A stretch of DNA of 64,000 nucleotides from Nitrospirillum viridazoti (lineage in GTDB: Bacteria > Pseudomonadota > Alphaproteobacteria > Azospirillales > Azospirillaceae), in NCBI RefSeq assembly GCF_007827975.1, contig NZ_VITT01000019.1; one strand, 5' to 3'. The notes beneath the pieces are model-generated. The model was not told where the DNA came from, did not search any database, and saw nothing but the letters and a program-made list of their open reading frames with translations. The translations under genes were made by a program, and so were the position numbers. Below, piece by piece: positions 41,169 to 50,803 of this stretch (positions within the stretch are counted from its first letter, which is position 1; each line of letters starts with the position of its first letter).

Positions 41169-42560
41169 GTGTCCCGCTTCACCGCCCGTCTTCTTGCCGC
41201 CGGCACCGCTCTGGTCCTGGCCGGTTCCGCCCTTGCCCAGACCACGCCCCAGCCGGATCAAACCCCAGGGGGCCAAGCCTCGGGGGGCCAAGCGCCGGCC
41301 GGCGGTGGCGACAGCGGCGGCCTGATCCTGCCGGGCGCCATCTCCTCCGGTTCCAGCGTGGCCGCGCCGCAGCAGGCCCCCATGCCGTCCGGCCCGGCCG
41401 CCGGCCCCGCAGCGGGCCCCACGGCGGGCCCGGCACTGGGCCCCAGCGCCGGCCCGCGCCAAGCCCCGGCCGCGCAGGCCCCGATCGCCGGCCCCGCCAC
41501 CGGCCCGGCGGCGCCCTCCGGCGCGCCGGCCGCCTCCAAGGTTGGCACCGTCACCGGCAACTGGCAGGTGGGTCCCCAGGTCTACACCGACGGCAGCTTC
41601 AAGCTGTGCGAGGCGCAGGCCAGCTTCGACAACGGCCTGGCACTGGTCTTCCTGGCCCTGCCCGTGCCGCAGGCCGAGCAGCAGGCGAAGAAGCTGCCGC
41701 CCAAGATCATCAACCTGGTGATCGGCGTGCCCGGCGCCAACATGCCGCCGGGCCAGGGCCCGGCCATCAAACTGAAGCTCGACGGCAAGCTGGAGCAGAC
41801 GCGCGGCTCGCAGGTCATCCAGCCGAACGCCATCATGACCGGCTTCGACCCGATGGACGCCAACTTCATGAAGGCGCTGCCGGCGGCCAACAAGCTGGAG
41901 ATCACCAGCCCCAACGACACCGCCACCTTCGTGCTGAAGGGCGGCACCAAGGCGTTCAAGGACCTGAACGCCTGCTTCGACCAAGCCATGGCCGGCAAGC
42001 TGCAGCTGCCTGCCCCGCCGCCCGCCATTCCGCCGGCCTTCGCCCAGCTGCTGATGGATGCCGGCTTGAAGGACGCCCACCCGCTGCCCGTCGACAAGAT
42101 GTCGCCGCAGGAGCGGCCGGGCGACTTCGCCTGGGCCATTCAGAAGGACGTCATCGGCTCGCTGCGCTCGGTGGGCCTGAAGCCCGAGGCCGGCGACCTG
42201 GAAAAGATCATGCAGAACTACCTGGACAGCCTGTCCAAGGGCTGCCAGGGCACCTACACCCCGACCAAGGGCAAGCTGGAGAAGCTGCTGCAGATCGACA
42301 TGCAGACCGGTTCCGCCAGCTGCAAGACGGACAAGGGTGAGTTCTATGCCAACCTGATCCTGTACCTGACCAAGGATCGGCAGCTGTTCATCATCTCGCA
42401 TGAGGCGCCGGTGGCGTCCAAGGCCGCGGCGGACAACGCCGGCAACGCCATCGCCGGCGTGCTGCGCAAGAAGGCCAACGAGCCGCCGCCCGCCCAGGGC
42501 GCGCAGCAGCAGCCGGCCCAGGGCCCACGCCCGGCCGCCGGCCCGCGCAAGCAGCAGTAA
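41169..42560 (+). CDS. Exported protein with Pro/Ala/Gly-rich linker, IalB-like domain possible
   Basis: A 463-residue exported protein. A signal peptide (about 3-24) is followed by a low-complexity linker (about 25-125) with repeated AGP units such as GPAAGPTAGPALGPSAGP. The domain after it (VTGNWQVGPQVYTDGSFKLC...) resembles the fold of invasion-associated locus B proteins, but this is tentative. The C-terminal part has paired Cys and ends in a Gln/Pro-rich tail. GTG at 41169 is the only good start before the signal peptide. A strong terminator follows. Confidence 0.72.
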   Translation: MSRFTARLLAAGTALVLAGSALAQTTPQPDQTPGGQASGGQAPAGGGDSGGLILPGAISSGSSVAAPQQAPMPSGPAAGPAAGPTAGPALGPSAGPRQAPAAQAPIAGPATGPAAPSGAPAASKVGTVTGNWQVGPQVYTDGSFKLCEAQASFDNGLALVFLALPVPQAEQQAKKLPPKIINLVIGVPGANMPPGQGPAIKLKLDGKLEQTRGSQVIQPNAIMTGFDPMDANFMKALPAANKLEITSPNDTATFVLKGGTKAFKDLNACFDQAMAGKLQLPAPPPAIPPAFAQLLMDAGLKDAHPLPVDKMSPQERPGDFAWAIQKDVIGSLRSVGLKPEAGDLEKIMQNYLDSLSKGCQGTYTPTKGKLEKLLQIDMQTGSASCKTDKGEFYANLILYLTKDRQLFIISHEAPVASKAAADNAGNAIAGVLRKKANEPPPAQGAQQQPAQGPRPAAGPRKQQ

Positions 42561-42586
42561 TCTTCGGCCATCCGGCTGAAATGAAG

Positions 42587-42620
42587 AACGGGAGGGGCCA
42601 ACACCCCTCCCGTTTTTTTT
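42587..42620 (+). terminator. Strong intrinsic terminator
   Basis: AACGGGAGGGG (42587-42597) and CCCCTCCCGTT (42604-42614) form a perfect 11-bp stem with a 6-base loop, and eight T (42613-42620) follow. It ends the exported-protein gene 27 bases after its stop. Confidence 0.95.
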
Positions 42621-42758
42621 GGTTCCCTCAAACACGGGGCGCCGGCATCCGCTGGCTTGGCTTATCCTCGGCTTCCAGTCCGCCTTCGGCTCCCCGGAAA
42701 CCTCCGGCGGCTGCGGTCGCAGTCTATGACGGCATAAAGCGAGACCTCACAGCCACCA

Positions 42759-43520
42759 TCACACCACTTCCCGCACCAGCTTGGACAGGAAGGCGTCGGC
42801 GAAGGCGTGGCGGTTGGCGGCGGTGATGACGAAGGCGTCCTCCCCCGCCACCACGTTCTCGCGGTAGTAAGGCTCCAGCCAGTCGTATTCGTCCAGGATG
42901 ACCAGGCCGTTCACATCCACGCCGGCGGCCTGGGCGTGCGCCCGGGCGGAACGGGGGTCGATGCCGCCGTTGTTGAAGCCGTTGCTGACCAGGTCGATGG
43001 TCCGCCGGTCGGCGCTATAGGGGCAGGCGTCCAGCTGGCGCACGGCCTGGACGATGCAATCCCCCAGCGCCGTGTTGCCGCCCATGGCGACACCGGGCGC
43101 CTCATCAATGCGGTCGGCCAGGGCCAGCGCGTCCTGGGTTCCGGCCAGCAGGGTCCAGGGCACCAGCGTCGTCAGGGTGCCGGGGCCGGAGAACAGGGCC
43201 AGCTGCACCGCCACCTTGCCCTTCGGCCCGCCGGCCAAGGCCTGGTGCACGGCCTTATCACGGAAGGCGGCGGCGTGCCCGCGCAGTTGGAAGTCCAGCA
43301 TCACCTTGGAAATGCTGGCGGAGCTGTCGACCGCCATCACCAGCGCCAAGTCCACCGGCGTGCCCCCGCCCCGCGCCCCCTCTGCCCGCGCCCCCCCGGC
43401 CCGCGCCCAGGCCCGGCCTGTCATGGCGGGGGCCGCCAGAGCCGCGCCCATGCCGGCCAGCAGCGCGCGCCGCGTCGGCGCGGCCGTCCCCTGCCCACCC
43501 TTATTCACGTCTCGTCCCAT
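42759..43520 (-). CDS. DUF1194 VWA-like exported protein
   Basis: A 253-residue protein with a von Willebrand factor A-like domain of the DUF1194 family. The MIDAS-type motif is DSSAS in LALVMAVDSSASISKVML, with Thr (GGNTALGDCIVQA) and Asp (TIDLVSNGFNNGGIDPR) completing the usual metal site. The N-terminus PTRRALLAGMGAALAAPAM looks like a twin-arginine or Sec signal, so it is likely periplasmic. Function is unknown. It starts 45 bases after mutY on the same strand. Confidence 0.87.
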   Translation of the reverse strand: MGRDVNKGGQGTAAPTRRALLAGMGAALAAPAMTGRAWARAGGARAEGARGGGTPVDLALVMAVDSSASISKVMLDFQLRGHAAAFRDKAVHQALAGGPKGKVAVQLALFSGPGTLTTLVPWTLLAGTQDALALADRIDEAPGVAMGGNTALGDCIVQAVRQLDACPYSADRRTIDLVSNGFNNGGIDPRSARAHAQAAGVDVNGLVILDEYDWLEPYYRENVVAGEDAFVITAANRHAFADAFLSKLVREVV

Positions 43521-43564
43521 CTACGCGTAGTCCCATGGAGAAACGCGGCGGCGCCTGGGCGGGA

Positions 43565-44686
43565 TCAGTCCTTGCCCCCGCCGTGCGCCCAGGCGACGAC
43601 CTTGCGCATGACGGTGGGCAGGGCCTGGTCATGGAAATCGGCGGGGGCGCACCACACGCCCTCCACCGCCATCCCATCGTCATCCAGGTGGCCGCGAACG
43701 ACGGTAAGTTCCAGGTGAAAATGGGTGAATGTATGGCGGACGACACCAGGCAGGCGCTGCCAGTCGGCGGCGGCCGGCGCCCACCCCAGGGCCCGAGTGT
43801 AGGCGAGGTCCACGCCAGGTTCCCACGCGCTGGACGGAACCTCCATCATCCCGCCCAGCAGGCCCGATTCGGGGCGGCGGCGCAGCAGCACCAGCCCCCG
43901 GGCGTTGGTCAGCCAGAAGGCCACCCCCCGCCGGGTGGGCTTGGCGGCCTTTTCCGCCTTCAGCGGCAGCAGTTCCGCCAGGCCGTCGCGCCGGCCCCGG
44001 CAGGCCGCCATCCACGGGCACAGCACGCAGCGGGGGCTGCGGGGGCTGCATAGGGTGGCGCCCAGGTCGAACAGGGCCTGGGTGTAGTCGCCCGGCCGCT
44101 TTTCCGGCACCAGGGCGGCGGCCAGCGCCTTCAGCTTGGGCTTGGAGCCTGGCAGCGGGTCGGTCACGGCATAGATACGGGACATCACCCGTTCCACATT
44201 GCCGTCCATGGCCGTGGCGGGCCGGTCGAAGGCGATGGCCGCGATGGCCGCGGCGGTGTAGGCGCCGATGCCGGGCAGGTCCAGCAACGCCGCCTCGTCC
44301 GCCGGGAAGCGGCCGCCGTGCCGCGCCACCACCGCCTTGGCGCAGGCGTGCAGGTTGCGGGCCCGGGCGTAATAGCCAAGGCCGGCCCACTCCTTCAGCA
44401 CCTCATCCAGGTCCACCGCCGCCAGGTCCGCGACCGCGGGCCAGCGGGCCAGGAAGCGCTGGAAATAGGGGCCGACCGTCGCCACCGTCGTCTGCTGCAG
44501 CATGATCTCCGACAGCCAGACATGGTAGGGATCGGCCTTGGCACCGGGGGCGGTGCGCCAAGGCAGCACCCGGCGGTGGGCGTCGTACCAGGCCAGCAGG
44601 TCAGCGGGCCGGGGGGCGGGCAGATCGGCCCCGGATGCTGAGCTGGGAGGGGGGCCGAGGGGGGAGGAGTCGCCTGCGACGATCAT
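43565..44686 (-). CDS. mutY: A/G-specific adenine glycosylase
   Basis: A 373-residue DNA repair enzyme that removes adenine opposite 8-oxoguanine. The helix-hairpin-helix LPGIGAYTAAAIAAIAF, catalytic Asp in ATAMDGNVERV, and the [4Fe-4S] ligands CSPRSPRCVLCPWMAAC (C-x6-C-x2-C-x5-C) are intact. A NUDIX-like 8-oxoG recognition domain (about 245-365) follows. The start is ATG at 44686 or the in-frame ATG at 44719. It is divergent from the DciA-like gene with a gap of only about 118 bases, so the promoters must be close. Confidence 0.95.
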   Translation of the reverse strand: MIVAGDSSPLGPPPSSASGADLPAPRPADLLAWYDAHRRVLPWRTAPGAKADPYHVWLSEIMLQQTTVATVGPYFQRFLARWPAVADLAAVDLDEVLKEWAGLGYYARARNLHACAKAVVARHGGRFPADEAALLDLPGIGAYTAAAIAAIAFDRPATAMDGNVERVMSRIYAVTDPLPGSKPKLKALAAALVPEKRPGDYTQALFDLGATLCSPRSPRCVLCPWMAACRGRRDGLAELLPLKAEKAAKPTRRGVAFWLTNARGLVLLRRRPESGLLGGMMEVPSSAWEPGVDLAYTRALGWAPAAADWQRLPGVVRHTFTHFHLELTVVRGHLDDDGMAVEGVWCAPADFHDQALPTVMRKVVAWAHGGGKD

Positions 44687-44804
44687 TGTGTGGTCAAAGC
44701 CCCTTGCGCCATGGTTCAACTGCCCCCAAACACTGTCCCAGACATGGGAGCCGGCGTTAGCGGATACGCCGCCCCCGCAACCGTTTCAAGGTCCACCATC
44801 CCCC

Positions 44805-45296
44805 ATGCCCGGCCCCCGCCCCATCGGCCGCCACCTGAACGCCATCGCCGGCAAGGCGCTGGGCCCCCATGGCCCGGCCTTCGCCACCCTGCTGGCCGAG
44901 TGGGACGCCATCGTGGGCCCCCGCCTAGCCAGCGTGGCCCTGCCGCTGAAACTGCAGTTCCCCAAGGGCCGGCAGGACGACGCCGTGCTGCACCTGGGCG
45001 TGGCCGGACCCGCCGCTTTGTTCATCCAGCACGAGGAGCCGCAGATCCTGCAACGGTTGAACGGCTTCTTCGGTTTCCGCGCCGTGGCGCGGCTGAAGCT
45101 GCTGCAGGCGCCCCCGGCCACCAACCGGCGGCGCGACCGGCCGGCACCGATTCCCCGCCGCCTGTCGGCGGGCGAGGCGGCGGCGCTGGAAACCCAGACG
45201 GCGGCCGTGGAAGACGGGGATTTGCGGGAGGCGCTGACCAGCCTGGGCCGCGCCATCCTGGCCACGGAAAAGCCGGCCGGGTCCCCGAAGCGATAG
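44805..45296 (+). CDS. DciA-like DUF721 protein
   Basis: A 163-residue protein of the DUF721/DciA family. DciA loads the replicative helicase DnaB in bacteria lacking DnaC. The domain is seen as FATLLAEWDAIVGPRLASVA, then LHLGVAGPAALFIQHEEPQI and LNGFFGFRAVARLKLLQ. The C-terminal part is basic and flexible. ATG at 44805 gives a family-like start. It precedes the DsbA-like genes and smc, the usual order in alphaproteobacteria. Confidence 0.88.
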   Translation: MPGPRPIGRHLNAIAGKALGPHGPAFATLLAEWDAIVGPRLASVALPLKLQFPKGRQDDAVLHLGVAGPAALFIQHEEPQILQRLNGFFGFRAVARLKLLQAPPATNRRRDRPAPIPRRLSAGEAAALETQTAAVEDGDLREALTSLGRAILATEKPAGSPKR

Positions 45297-45369
45297 TCCC
45301 TCGGACGCGGCTTGCCGGCTCCCGGCGCCGCCCCCTATAGTCACTACAGTTGGTATCGGAGGAACTAAG

Positions 45370-46260
45370 GTGAACCTACATCTGCGTAATTCGCTGGCTG
45401 CCGCCCTGGTGGCTGCCGGTGCCCTGGCTGGTGTCCTGGCGGCCGGCGCGGCCCACGCCCAGGCGGCGGACGCCCCGGTCACCATCGACGTCGCCAGCGC
45501 CACCAGCCCGCGCGTGCTGGGCGATGTCAAGGCGCCCGTCGTGCTGGAGGAATACGCCTCGTTCACCTGCCCGCACTGCGCCCATTTCGAGGAAGCGTTC
45601 CTGCCGCAGCTGAAGGCCGACTTCATCGATACCGGCCAGGTGCAGCTGGTGTTTCACGACTTCCCGCTGGACCAGCTGGCCTTCGCCGCCGAAATGGCCG
45701 CCCGCTGCCTGCCGCCCGACCGCTACACCGCCGCCAAGGGCCTGATCTTCAAGACGCAAGCGCAGTGGGAACACGCCGACGACCCGCTGAAGGCCCTGCA
45801 GCAGACCCTGCGCCTGGGCGGCATGTCCGACGCCACCTTCACCGCCTGCCTGAGCAACAAGCCGTTGCAGGACTTCATCACGCAGAGCCGACTGGACGCG
45901 TCGGAAAAGCTGGGCGTGGACGGCACCCCGACCTTCTTCGTCAAGAAGGGCGACGCCATGGTGGAGAAGATCGACAACCTGCGTGAATACAGCCAGCTGT
46001 CGGAAGCGCTGGTGAAGGCGGGCGCCAAGGCCCCGGCCAATCCGGCCCCGGCGCCGGCCACCACTGGCGCGCCCGCCGACCAGGCGGCCACCCCGGCCAG
46101 CACGACCCCGGCCAGCACCCCGGCCGCCGGCACTCCGGCGGCCCCCGCCGCCGCCCCGACCGCGGCCGGCGGCCCCAGCACCGGCCTGATCGTCGGCGGC
46201 ATCGTCGCCGCCCTGGTCGTGCTGGGCGGCATCTTCATGCTGACCCGCCGCAAGAAGTGA
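45370..46260 (+). CDS. DsbA-like thiol oxidoreductase with C-terminal anchor
   Basis: A 296-residue exported protein with a signal peptide (about 1-31) and a DsbA/thioredoxin-like domain (about 40-215) whose active site is CPHC in YASFTCPHCAHFEE, with cis-Pro in GVDGTPTFFV. Unusually, an Ala/Pro/Thr-rich linker (about 218-268) follows and then a single membrane segment GLIVGGIVAALVVLGGIFML ending in RRKK. It probably forms or isomerises disulfides in the envelope while tethered. GTG at 45370 follows GGAGGAACTAAG. It and the next gene are a tandem duplication before smc. Confidence 0.93.
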   Translation: MNLHLRNSLAAALVAAGALAGVLAAGAAHAQAADAPVTIDVASATSPRVLGDVKAPVVLEEYASFTCPHCAHFEEAFLPQLKADFIDTGQVQLVFHDFPLDQLAFAAEMAARCLPPDRYTAAKGLIFKTQAQWEHADDPLKALQQTLRLGGMSDATFTACLSNKPLQDFITQSRLDASEKLGVDGTPTFFVKKGDAMVEKIDNLREYSQLSEALVKAGAKAPANPAPAPATTGAPADQAATPASTTPASTPAAGTPAAPAAAPTAAGGPSTGLIVGGIVAALVVLGGIFMLTRRKK

Positions 46261-46358
46261 GATCGGCGGCGTCCTGGGGACGGGGATCCCAAGGGCGCCG
46301 TCTTCGTGCCGGTCGCGTTTGAACCAGTCGCGTTTTGGAAGTCGGGATGGAGGGGGAT

Positions 46359-47060
46359 ATGGCAGGACGTTGGATGCGCGATCGGGCCGGCATGGTCCGG
46401 AGCCTGGTCGTGGCGATGGCGGCGATTGCCGTCCCGCTGGCCCTGCCCGCGCCGGCTGTGGCCCAGACAGCGACTGCCCCCACTCCCGCCACGGGGGGCG
46501 GCATCGACATCGCCGCCGCCACCAGCACCCGCGCCTTGGGCAGCGGCAACGCCCCGGTGGTGATCGAGGAATATGCCTCCCTCTCCTGCCCGCACTGTGC
46601 CCATTTCGAGGAGACGATGCTGCCCCGCCTGAAGGCGGACTTCATCAATCCCGGGCAGGTGCGCTTCATCTTCCACGACACGCCCACCAACCGCGTGGGT
46701 TATCTGGCCCACATGGCCACGCGCTGCCTGCCCGCTGGCAGCTATAACGACGCCCGGAGCCTGCTGTTCAGCACCCAGGGCCAATGGCTGGGCGCCAAGG
46801 ACCCGGAGGCGGGCCTCAAGGAGATGATGGGCATGGCCGGCCTGCCGGCCCCGGCCTATGACGCCTGCGTCGCCAGCAAGCCCATCCAGGACTATATCGC
46901 CGCCAGCAGCCAGGAGGCCACCGAGGCGAAGGTCGAACAGACACCGACGCTGATCATCCGCAAGGGCGGCAAGGAAGTGGACCGCATCGCCGGCCCCAAC
47001 GACTATGACAAGCTGGCCGCCGCCCTGATCAAGGCGGGCGCCAAGGCACCGAAGAAGTAA
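46359..47060 (+). CDS. DsbA-like thiol oxidoreductase
   Basis: A 233-residue exported DsbA-like protein, paralogous to the preceding gene. A signal peptide (about 9-36) is followed by the thioredoxin-like domain with CPHC in YASLSCPHCAHFEE and cis-Pro in VEQTPTLII. It ends shortly after the domain (AGAKAPKK) and has no membrane tail. ATG at 46359 follows GGAGGGGGAT. smc starts six bases after its stop, so the two are co-transcribed. Confidence 0.93.
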   Translation: MAGRWMRDRAGMVRSLVVAMAAIAVPLALPAPAVAQTATAPTPATGGGIDIAAATSTRALGSGNAPVVIEEYASLSCPHCAHFEETMLPRLKADFINPGQVRFIFHDTPTNRVGYLAHMATRCLPAGSYNDARSLLFSTQGQWLGAKDPEAGLKEMMGMAGLPAPAYDACVASKPIQDYIAASSQEATEAKVEQTPTLIIRKGGKEVDRIAGPNDYDKLAAALIKAGAKAPKK

Positions 47061-47066
47061 GTCCCC

Positions 47067-50000
47067 GTGCAATTCACCAAGCTTCGCATCTCCGGCTTCA
47101 AGTCCTTCGTGGACCACACCGAGCTCCTGATCGAGCCCGGGATGACCGGCATCGTCGGCCCCAACGGTTGCGGCAAGTCCAACCTGGTGGAGGCGTTGCG
47201 CTGGGCCATGGGCGAGACCTCGGCCAAGAAGATGCGCGGCGAGGACATGGACGACGTCATCTTTGGCGGCACAGCCACCCGGCCGGCCCGCAATTTATGC
47301 GAAGTCGTCCTGCACCTGGACAGCCCCAACCTGACCGCCGGCACGCCGGGCGTCAAAGCGGACGCCGTCCAGACGGAAATGGAGATCAGCCGCAAGCTGG
47401 AACGCGGCGCGGGGTCCGACTACCGCATCAACGGCCGGCCCGCGCGCGCCCGCGACGTGCAATTGCTGCTGGCGGACAACGCCTCGGGCGCCCATTCCCC
47501 GGCGCTGGTCAGCCAGGGGCGCGTCGGCGCCCTGATCAACGCCAAGCCGGGTGACCGCCGCCAGCTGCTGGAGGAGGCGGCGGGCATCACCGGCCTGCAT
47601 TCCCGCCGGCATGAGGCGGAACTGAAGCTGAAGGCGGCGGAAACCAACCTGACGCGCCTGGACGACGTGGTCGTCACCATGGACGCGCAGTTGCAGAACC
47701 TGCGCAAGCAGGCCCGCCAGGCCGCCCGCTACCGCAACATCTCCGACCACATCCGCCGGGCGGAGGCGCTGCTGCTGCACCTGCGGTGGACCACCGCCAC
47801 CGCCCAGGTCATGCAGGCCCGCGCCGGCTTCGACAAGGCGGAGGAGGCGGTGCGCGGCCTGATGCTGGCCGTGACGCAGGCCACCACCAAGCGCACGGAT
47901 CTCGCCGCCAGCCTGCCGCCCAAGCGTCAGGCGGAAGCCGAGGCCGCCGCCGCCCTGCAGCGCCTGTTGGTGGCGCGGGAGCAGCTGGACGCGGAAGAGC
48001 GGCGCGCGACCGAGGCCCTGGCCACCCTGCAGCGCCGCCTGGCCCAGATCGAGGGCGACCTGGCGCGTGAAAAGGACCTGGCAGCCGACGCCGACCGGGC
48101 GCTGTCCCGCCTGGCGGAGGAACGCCAGGCCATCGCCGACGCGCAAGGGGACGAGGCGGAAAACCAGGAGCTGGCCAAGGCCCGACTGGAGGAAATCCGC
48201 GACACGGTGGCGACCCTGGATGCCGAGCTGGCGGCCGCCACCGAGCGGCTGGCCGCGGACGAGGCCAAGCGCGCCCAGATCCAGCGCCAGGCGCAGGATC
48301 TGGAGCAGCGCGTCGCCACCCTGCGCCGCCGTGTCGAGGAGACGCAGGCACAGAAGGCGGAGCTGGAGCGCCAGCAGGCCGCCCGCGACGACGTGGCCGA
48401 GGCGGAGGAGGCCATCCACCTGGCCGAGGAACGGCTGGAACTGGCCAAGGGCACGGCGGAGGAGGCGGAAACCGCCAAGGCCGGGGCCGAGCAGGCCGCC
48501 AACGCCGCCCGCGCCCTGGGCACCCAGGAACAGGCCGCCGCCCGCGACGCCCTGCAGCGGGCCGAGGGCGACCGCGCCCGCCTGACGGCGGAAGCCGACG
48601 CCATCACCCGCCTGCTGAAGGCCGGCGCCGGAGACCTGTTCCCGCCCCTGGTGGACGCGCTGAGCGTGGCCAAGGGCTATGAACAGGCCCTGGCCGCCGC
48701 CCTGGGCGACGCCCTGACGGCCCCGCTGGATGAGGCGGCGCCGGTGCACTGGCGCGCCTTCCCGGCGCTGAGCCAGGTAACGCCCCTGCCCACAGGCGCG
48801 GAACCGCTGGCCACCAGAGTCAAGGCGCCGGGCGCGCTGGACCGTTGCTTGGCCCACATCGGCATCGTCGCCGATACCGCCACCGGCACGCGCCTGGCGG
48901 CCGGTTTGGCGGCCGGCCAGATCCTGGTGACTCGCGACGGCGCCGCCTGGCGCTGGGACGGGCACTGCATCGCCGCCGGCGCGCCCACCGCCGCCGCCGA
49001 GCGCCTGCGCCAGCGCAACCGCCTGACCGAACTGACGCAGGAGATCGCGGAGGCCGACGCCGTGGTGGCCGAGGCCCGCACCGCCTATGAGGCGGTGAAG
49101 GACGCGGCGGAGGAGCGCGTGGCCCTGGCGTTGCGCGCCGTGGACCAGGCCTCCGCCAAGGACCGCGCGGCCCGCGACGCCGTCAGCGCCGCCTTCCGCG
49201 CCGTGGCCGACGCGCGCGGCACCCACGCCCGCGTGGCCCAGGCCGCCGCCGCGCTGGCCAGCCGCCTGGCCGCCCTGTCCGAGACCCTGGACCAGATGAC
49301 GGCGGACGAGGAAGACCTGCGGGAACGCTGGGCCGAGGCCCGCGCCACGCTGGAGGAGCTGCCACCGCCGGGCGAGGGCCGCGAGCAGATTGCGGAGGCC
49401 CGCCTGCGCCTGACCGAGGCGCGCGGCACCCAGGCGGAAGCGCAGAACGCCCTGGACCGCCTGCTGCGCGAGGCGGAGGACCGCCACCGCCGGCTGGACG
49501 CCATCGCCACCGAGGAAACCTCGTGGCGCCAGCGCCGTGATGGCACCGGCGGCCGCCTGGCCGAGCTGACCGAACGTGCCGAGGAGACGCGGGAGGAGCA
49601 GGAGCGCCTGGCCGAACGCCCGGCCCAGATCGAAGAAGAGCGCCTGACCCTGGCCGACCTGATCCATGAGGCGGAGCGGGTGCGCAGCCGTGCCGGCGAC
49701 GACCTGGCGGAAGCCGAGGGTGCGCTCACCACGGCCGAGCGCACCTTGAAGGAGGCGGAGAATGGCCTGGCCGACGCGCGCGAGGCCCGCGCCCATGCCG
49801 AGGCCGCGGTGGGGTCCGCCCACCAGCACCTGGACACGGTGAAGGAACGCATCGCCGAACGGCTGGATTGCCCGCCGGAACAGGTGCTGGCCCTGGCCGG
49901 CCTGGACGAGGGCGAGCCCCTGCCCGAGGCCCATGCCGTGGAGCAGCGCCTGGGCCGGCTGGAGGCCGAGCGCGACAACATGGGCCCCGTCAACCTGCGC

Positions 50001-50606
50001 GCCGAGCAGGAGGTGCAGGAGCTGGACGAACAGATCGGCGTCATGAAGACGGAGCGGGAGGACCTGGTGTCCGCCATCGCCCGCCTGCGCCAGGGTATCT
50101 CCGGCCTGAACAAGGAGGCGCGCGAGCGGCTGCTGGCCGCCTTCCATAAGGTGGACGCCCATTTCCAGGAGATGTTCACCCAGCTGTTCGGCGGTGGTCG
50201 CGCCCAGCTGAAGCTGACCGACACCGAGGATCCGCTGGACGCCGGCCTGGAAATTTACGCCAGCCCCCCGGGCAAGAAGCTGCAGATCCTGTCGCTGCTG
50301 TCGGGCGGCGAGCAGGCCTTGACCGCCATCGCCCTGCTGTTTGCCGTCTTCCTGTGCAACCCGGCGCCCATCTGCGTGCTGGACGAGGTGGACGCGCCGC
50401 TGGACGAGGCCAACGTGGGCCGCTTCTGCGACCTGGTGGAGGAGATGGCGCGGGCGGGCCATACCCGCTTCCTCATCATCAGCCACCACCGCCTGACCAT
50501 GTCGCGCATGGACCGCCTGTTCGGCGTCACCATGGCGGAAAGGGGCGTGTCGCAGTTGGTATCCGTCGACTTGGCTACCGCCGAGGAGCTTCAGGCCGCC
50601 GAATAG
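47067..50606 (+). CDS. smc: Chromosome segregation protein SMC
   Basis: A 1179-residue condensin ATPase. The N-terminal Walker A is GIVGPNGCGKSNLVEALRWA (28-47), followed by coiled coil to about 500, a hinge of about 150 residues with small-residue-rich sequence, the return coiled coil, and the C-terminal head with the ABC signature LSGGEQALTAIAL and Walker B PICVLDEVDAPLDEANV. It organises and segregates the chromosome with ScpAB, which are not in the window. GTG at 47067 is the start. Length is normal for the family. Confidence 0.98.
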   Translation: MQFTKLRISGFKSFVDHTELLIEPGMTGIVGPNGCGKSNLVEALRWAMGETSAKKMRGEDMDDVIFGGTATRPARNLCEVVLHLDSPNLTAGTPGVKADAVQTEMEISRKLERGAGSDYRINGRPARARDVQLLLADNASGAHSPALVSQGRVGALINAKPGDRRQLLEEAAGITGLHSRRHEAELKLKAAETNLTRLDDVVVTMDAQLQNLRKQARQAARYRNISDHIRRAEALLLHLRWTTATAQVMQARAGFDKAEEAVRGLMLAVTQATTKRTDLAASLPPKRQAEAEAAAALQRLLVAREQLDAEERRATEALATLQRRLAQIEGDLAREKDLAADADRALSRLAEERQAIADAQGDEAENQELAKARLEEIRDTVATLDAELAAATERLAADEAKRAQIQRQAQDLEQRVATLRRRVEETQAQKAELERQQAARDDVAEAEEAIHLAEERLELAKGTAEEAETAKAGAEQAANAARALGTQEQAAARDALQRAEGDRARLTAEADAITRLLKAGAGDLFPPLVDALSVAKGYEQALAAALGDALTAPLDEAAPVHWRAFPALSQVTPLPTGAEPLATRVKAPGALDRCLAHIGIVADTATGTRLAAGLAAGQILVTRDGAAWRWDGHCIAAGAPTAAAERLRQRNRLTELTQEIAEADAVVAEARTAYEAVKDAAEERVALALRAVDQASAKDRAARDAVSAAFRAVADARGTHARVAQAAAALASRLAALSETLDQMTADEEDLRERWAEARATLEELPPPGEGREQIAEARLRLTEARGTQAEAQNALDRLLREAEDRHRRLDAIATEETSWRQRRDGTGGRLAELTERAEETREEQERLAERPAQIEEERLTLADLIHEAERVRSRAGDDLAEAEGALTTAERTLKEAENGLADAREARAHAEAAVGSAHQHLDTVKERIAERLDCPPEQVLALAGLDEGEPLPEAHAVEQRLGRLEAERDNMGPVNLRAEQEVQELDEQIGVMKTEREDLVSAIARLRQGISGLNKEARERLLAAFHKVDAHFQEMFTQLFGGGRAQLKLTDTEDPLDAGLEIYASPPGKKLQILSLLSGGEQALTAIALLFAVFLCNPAPICVLDEVDAPLDEANVGRFCDLVEEMARAGHTRFLIISHHRLTMSRMDRLFGVTMAERGVSQLVSVDLATAEELQAAE

Positions 50607-50803
50607 GCACAAGACGGAGTTGTGGTAGGGCGTTAACCCTGTTACCCGCGACAACTGGCGCGACGGTCCGCAACAGGCCGGCCCTGGCGGGAAAGCGCGC
50701 GCTGCACTATCTTAACCAACAAGGGCCCTGGGGCAGGGCTCGGGCGGTTGGGGCTTGTTCATCCGGCGGCAGCGGCCGAACCGGAAGTGTGAGGGAGACT
50801 GAA

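Noticed and set aside
47295..50654. Minus-strand open frame of over 1100 codons opposite smc
   Set aside because: It mirrors the smc codon pattern, is Gln/Gly/Leu-rich without domains, and smc is certain.
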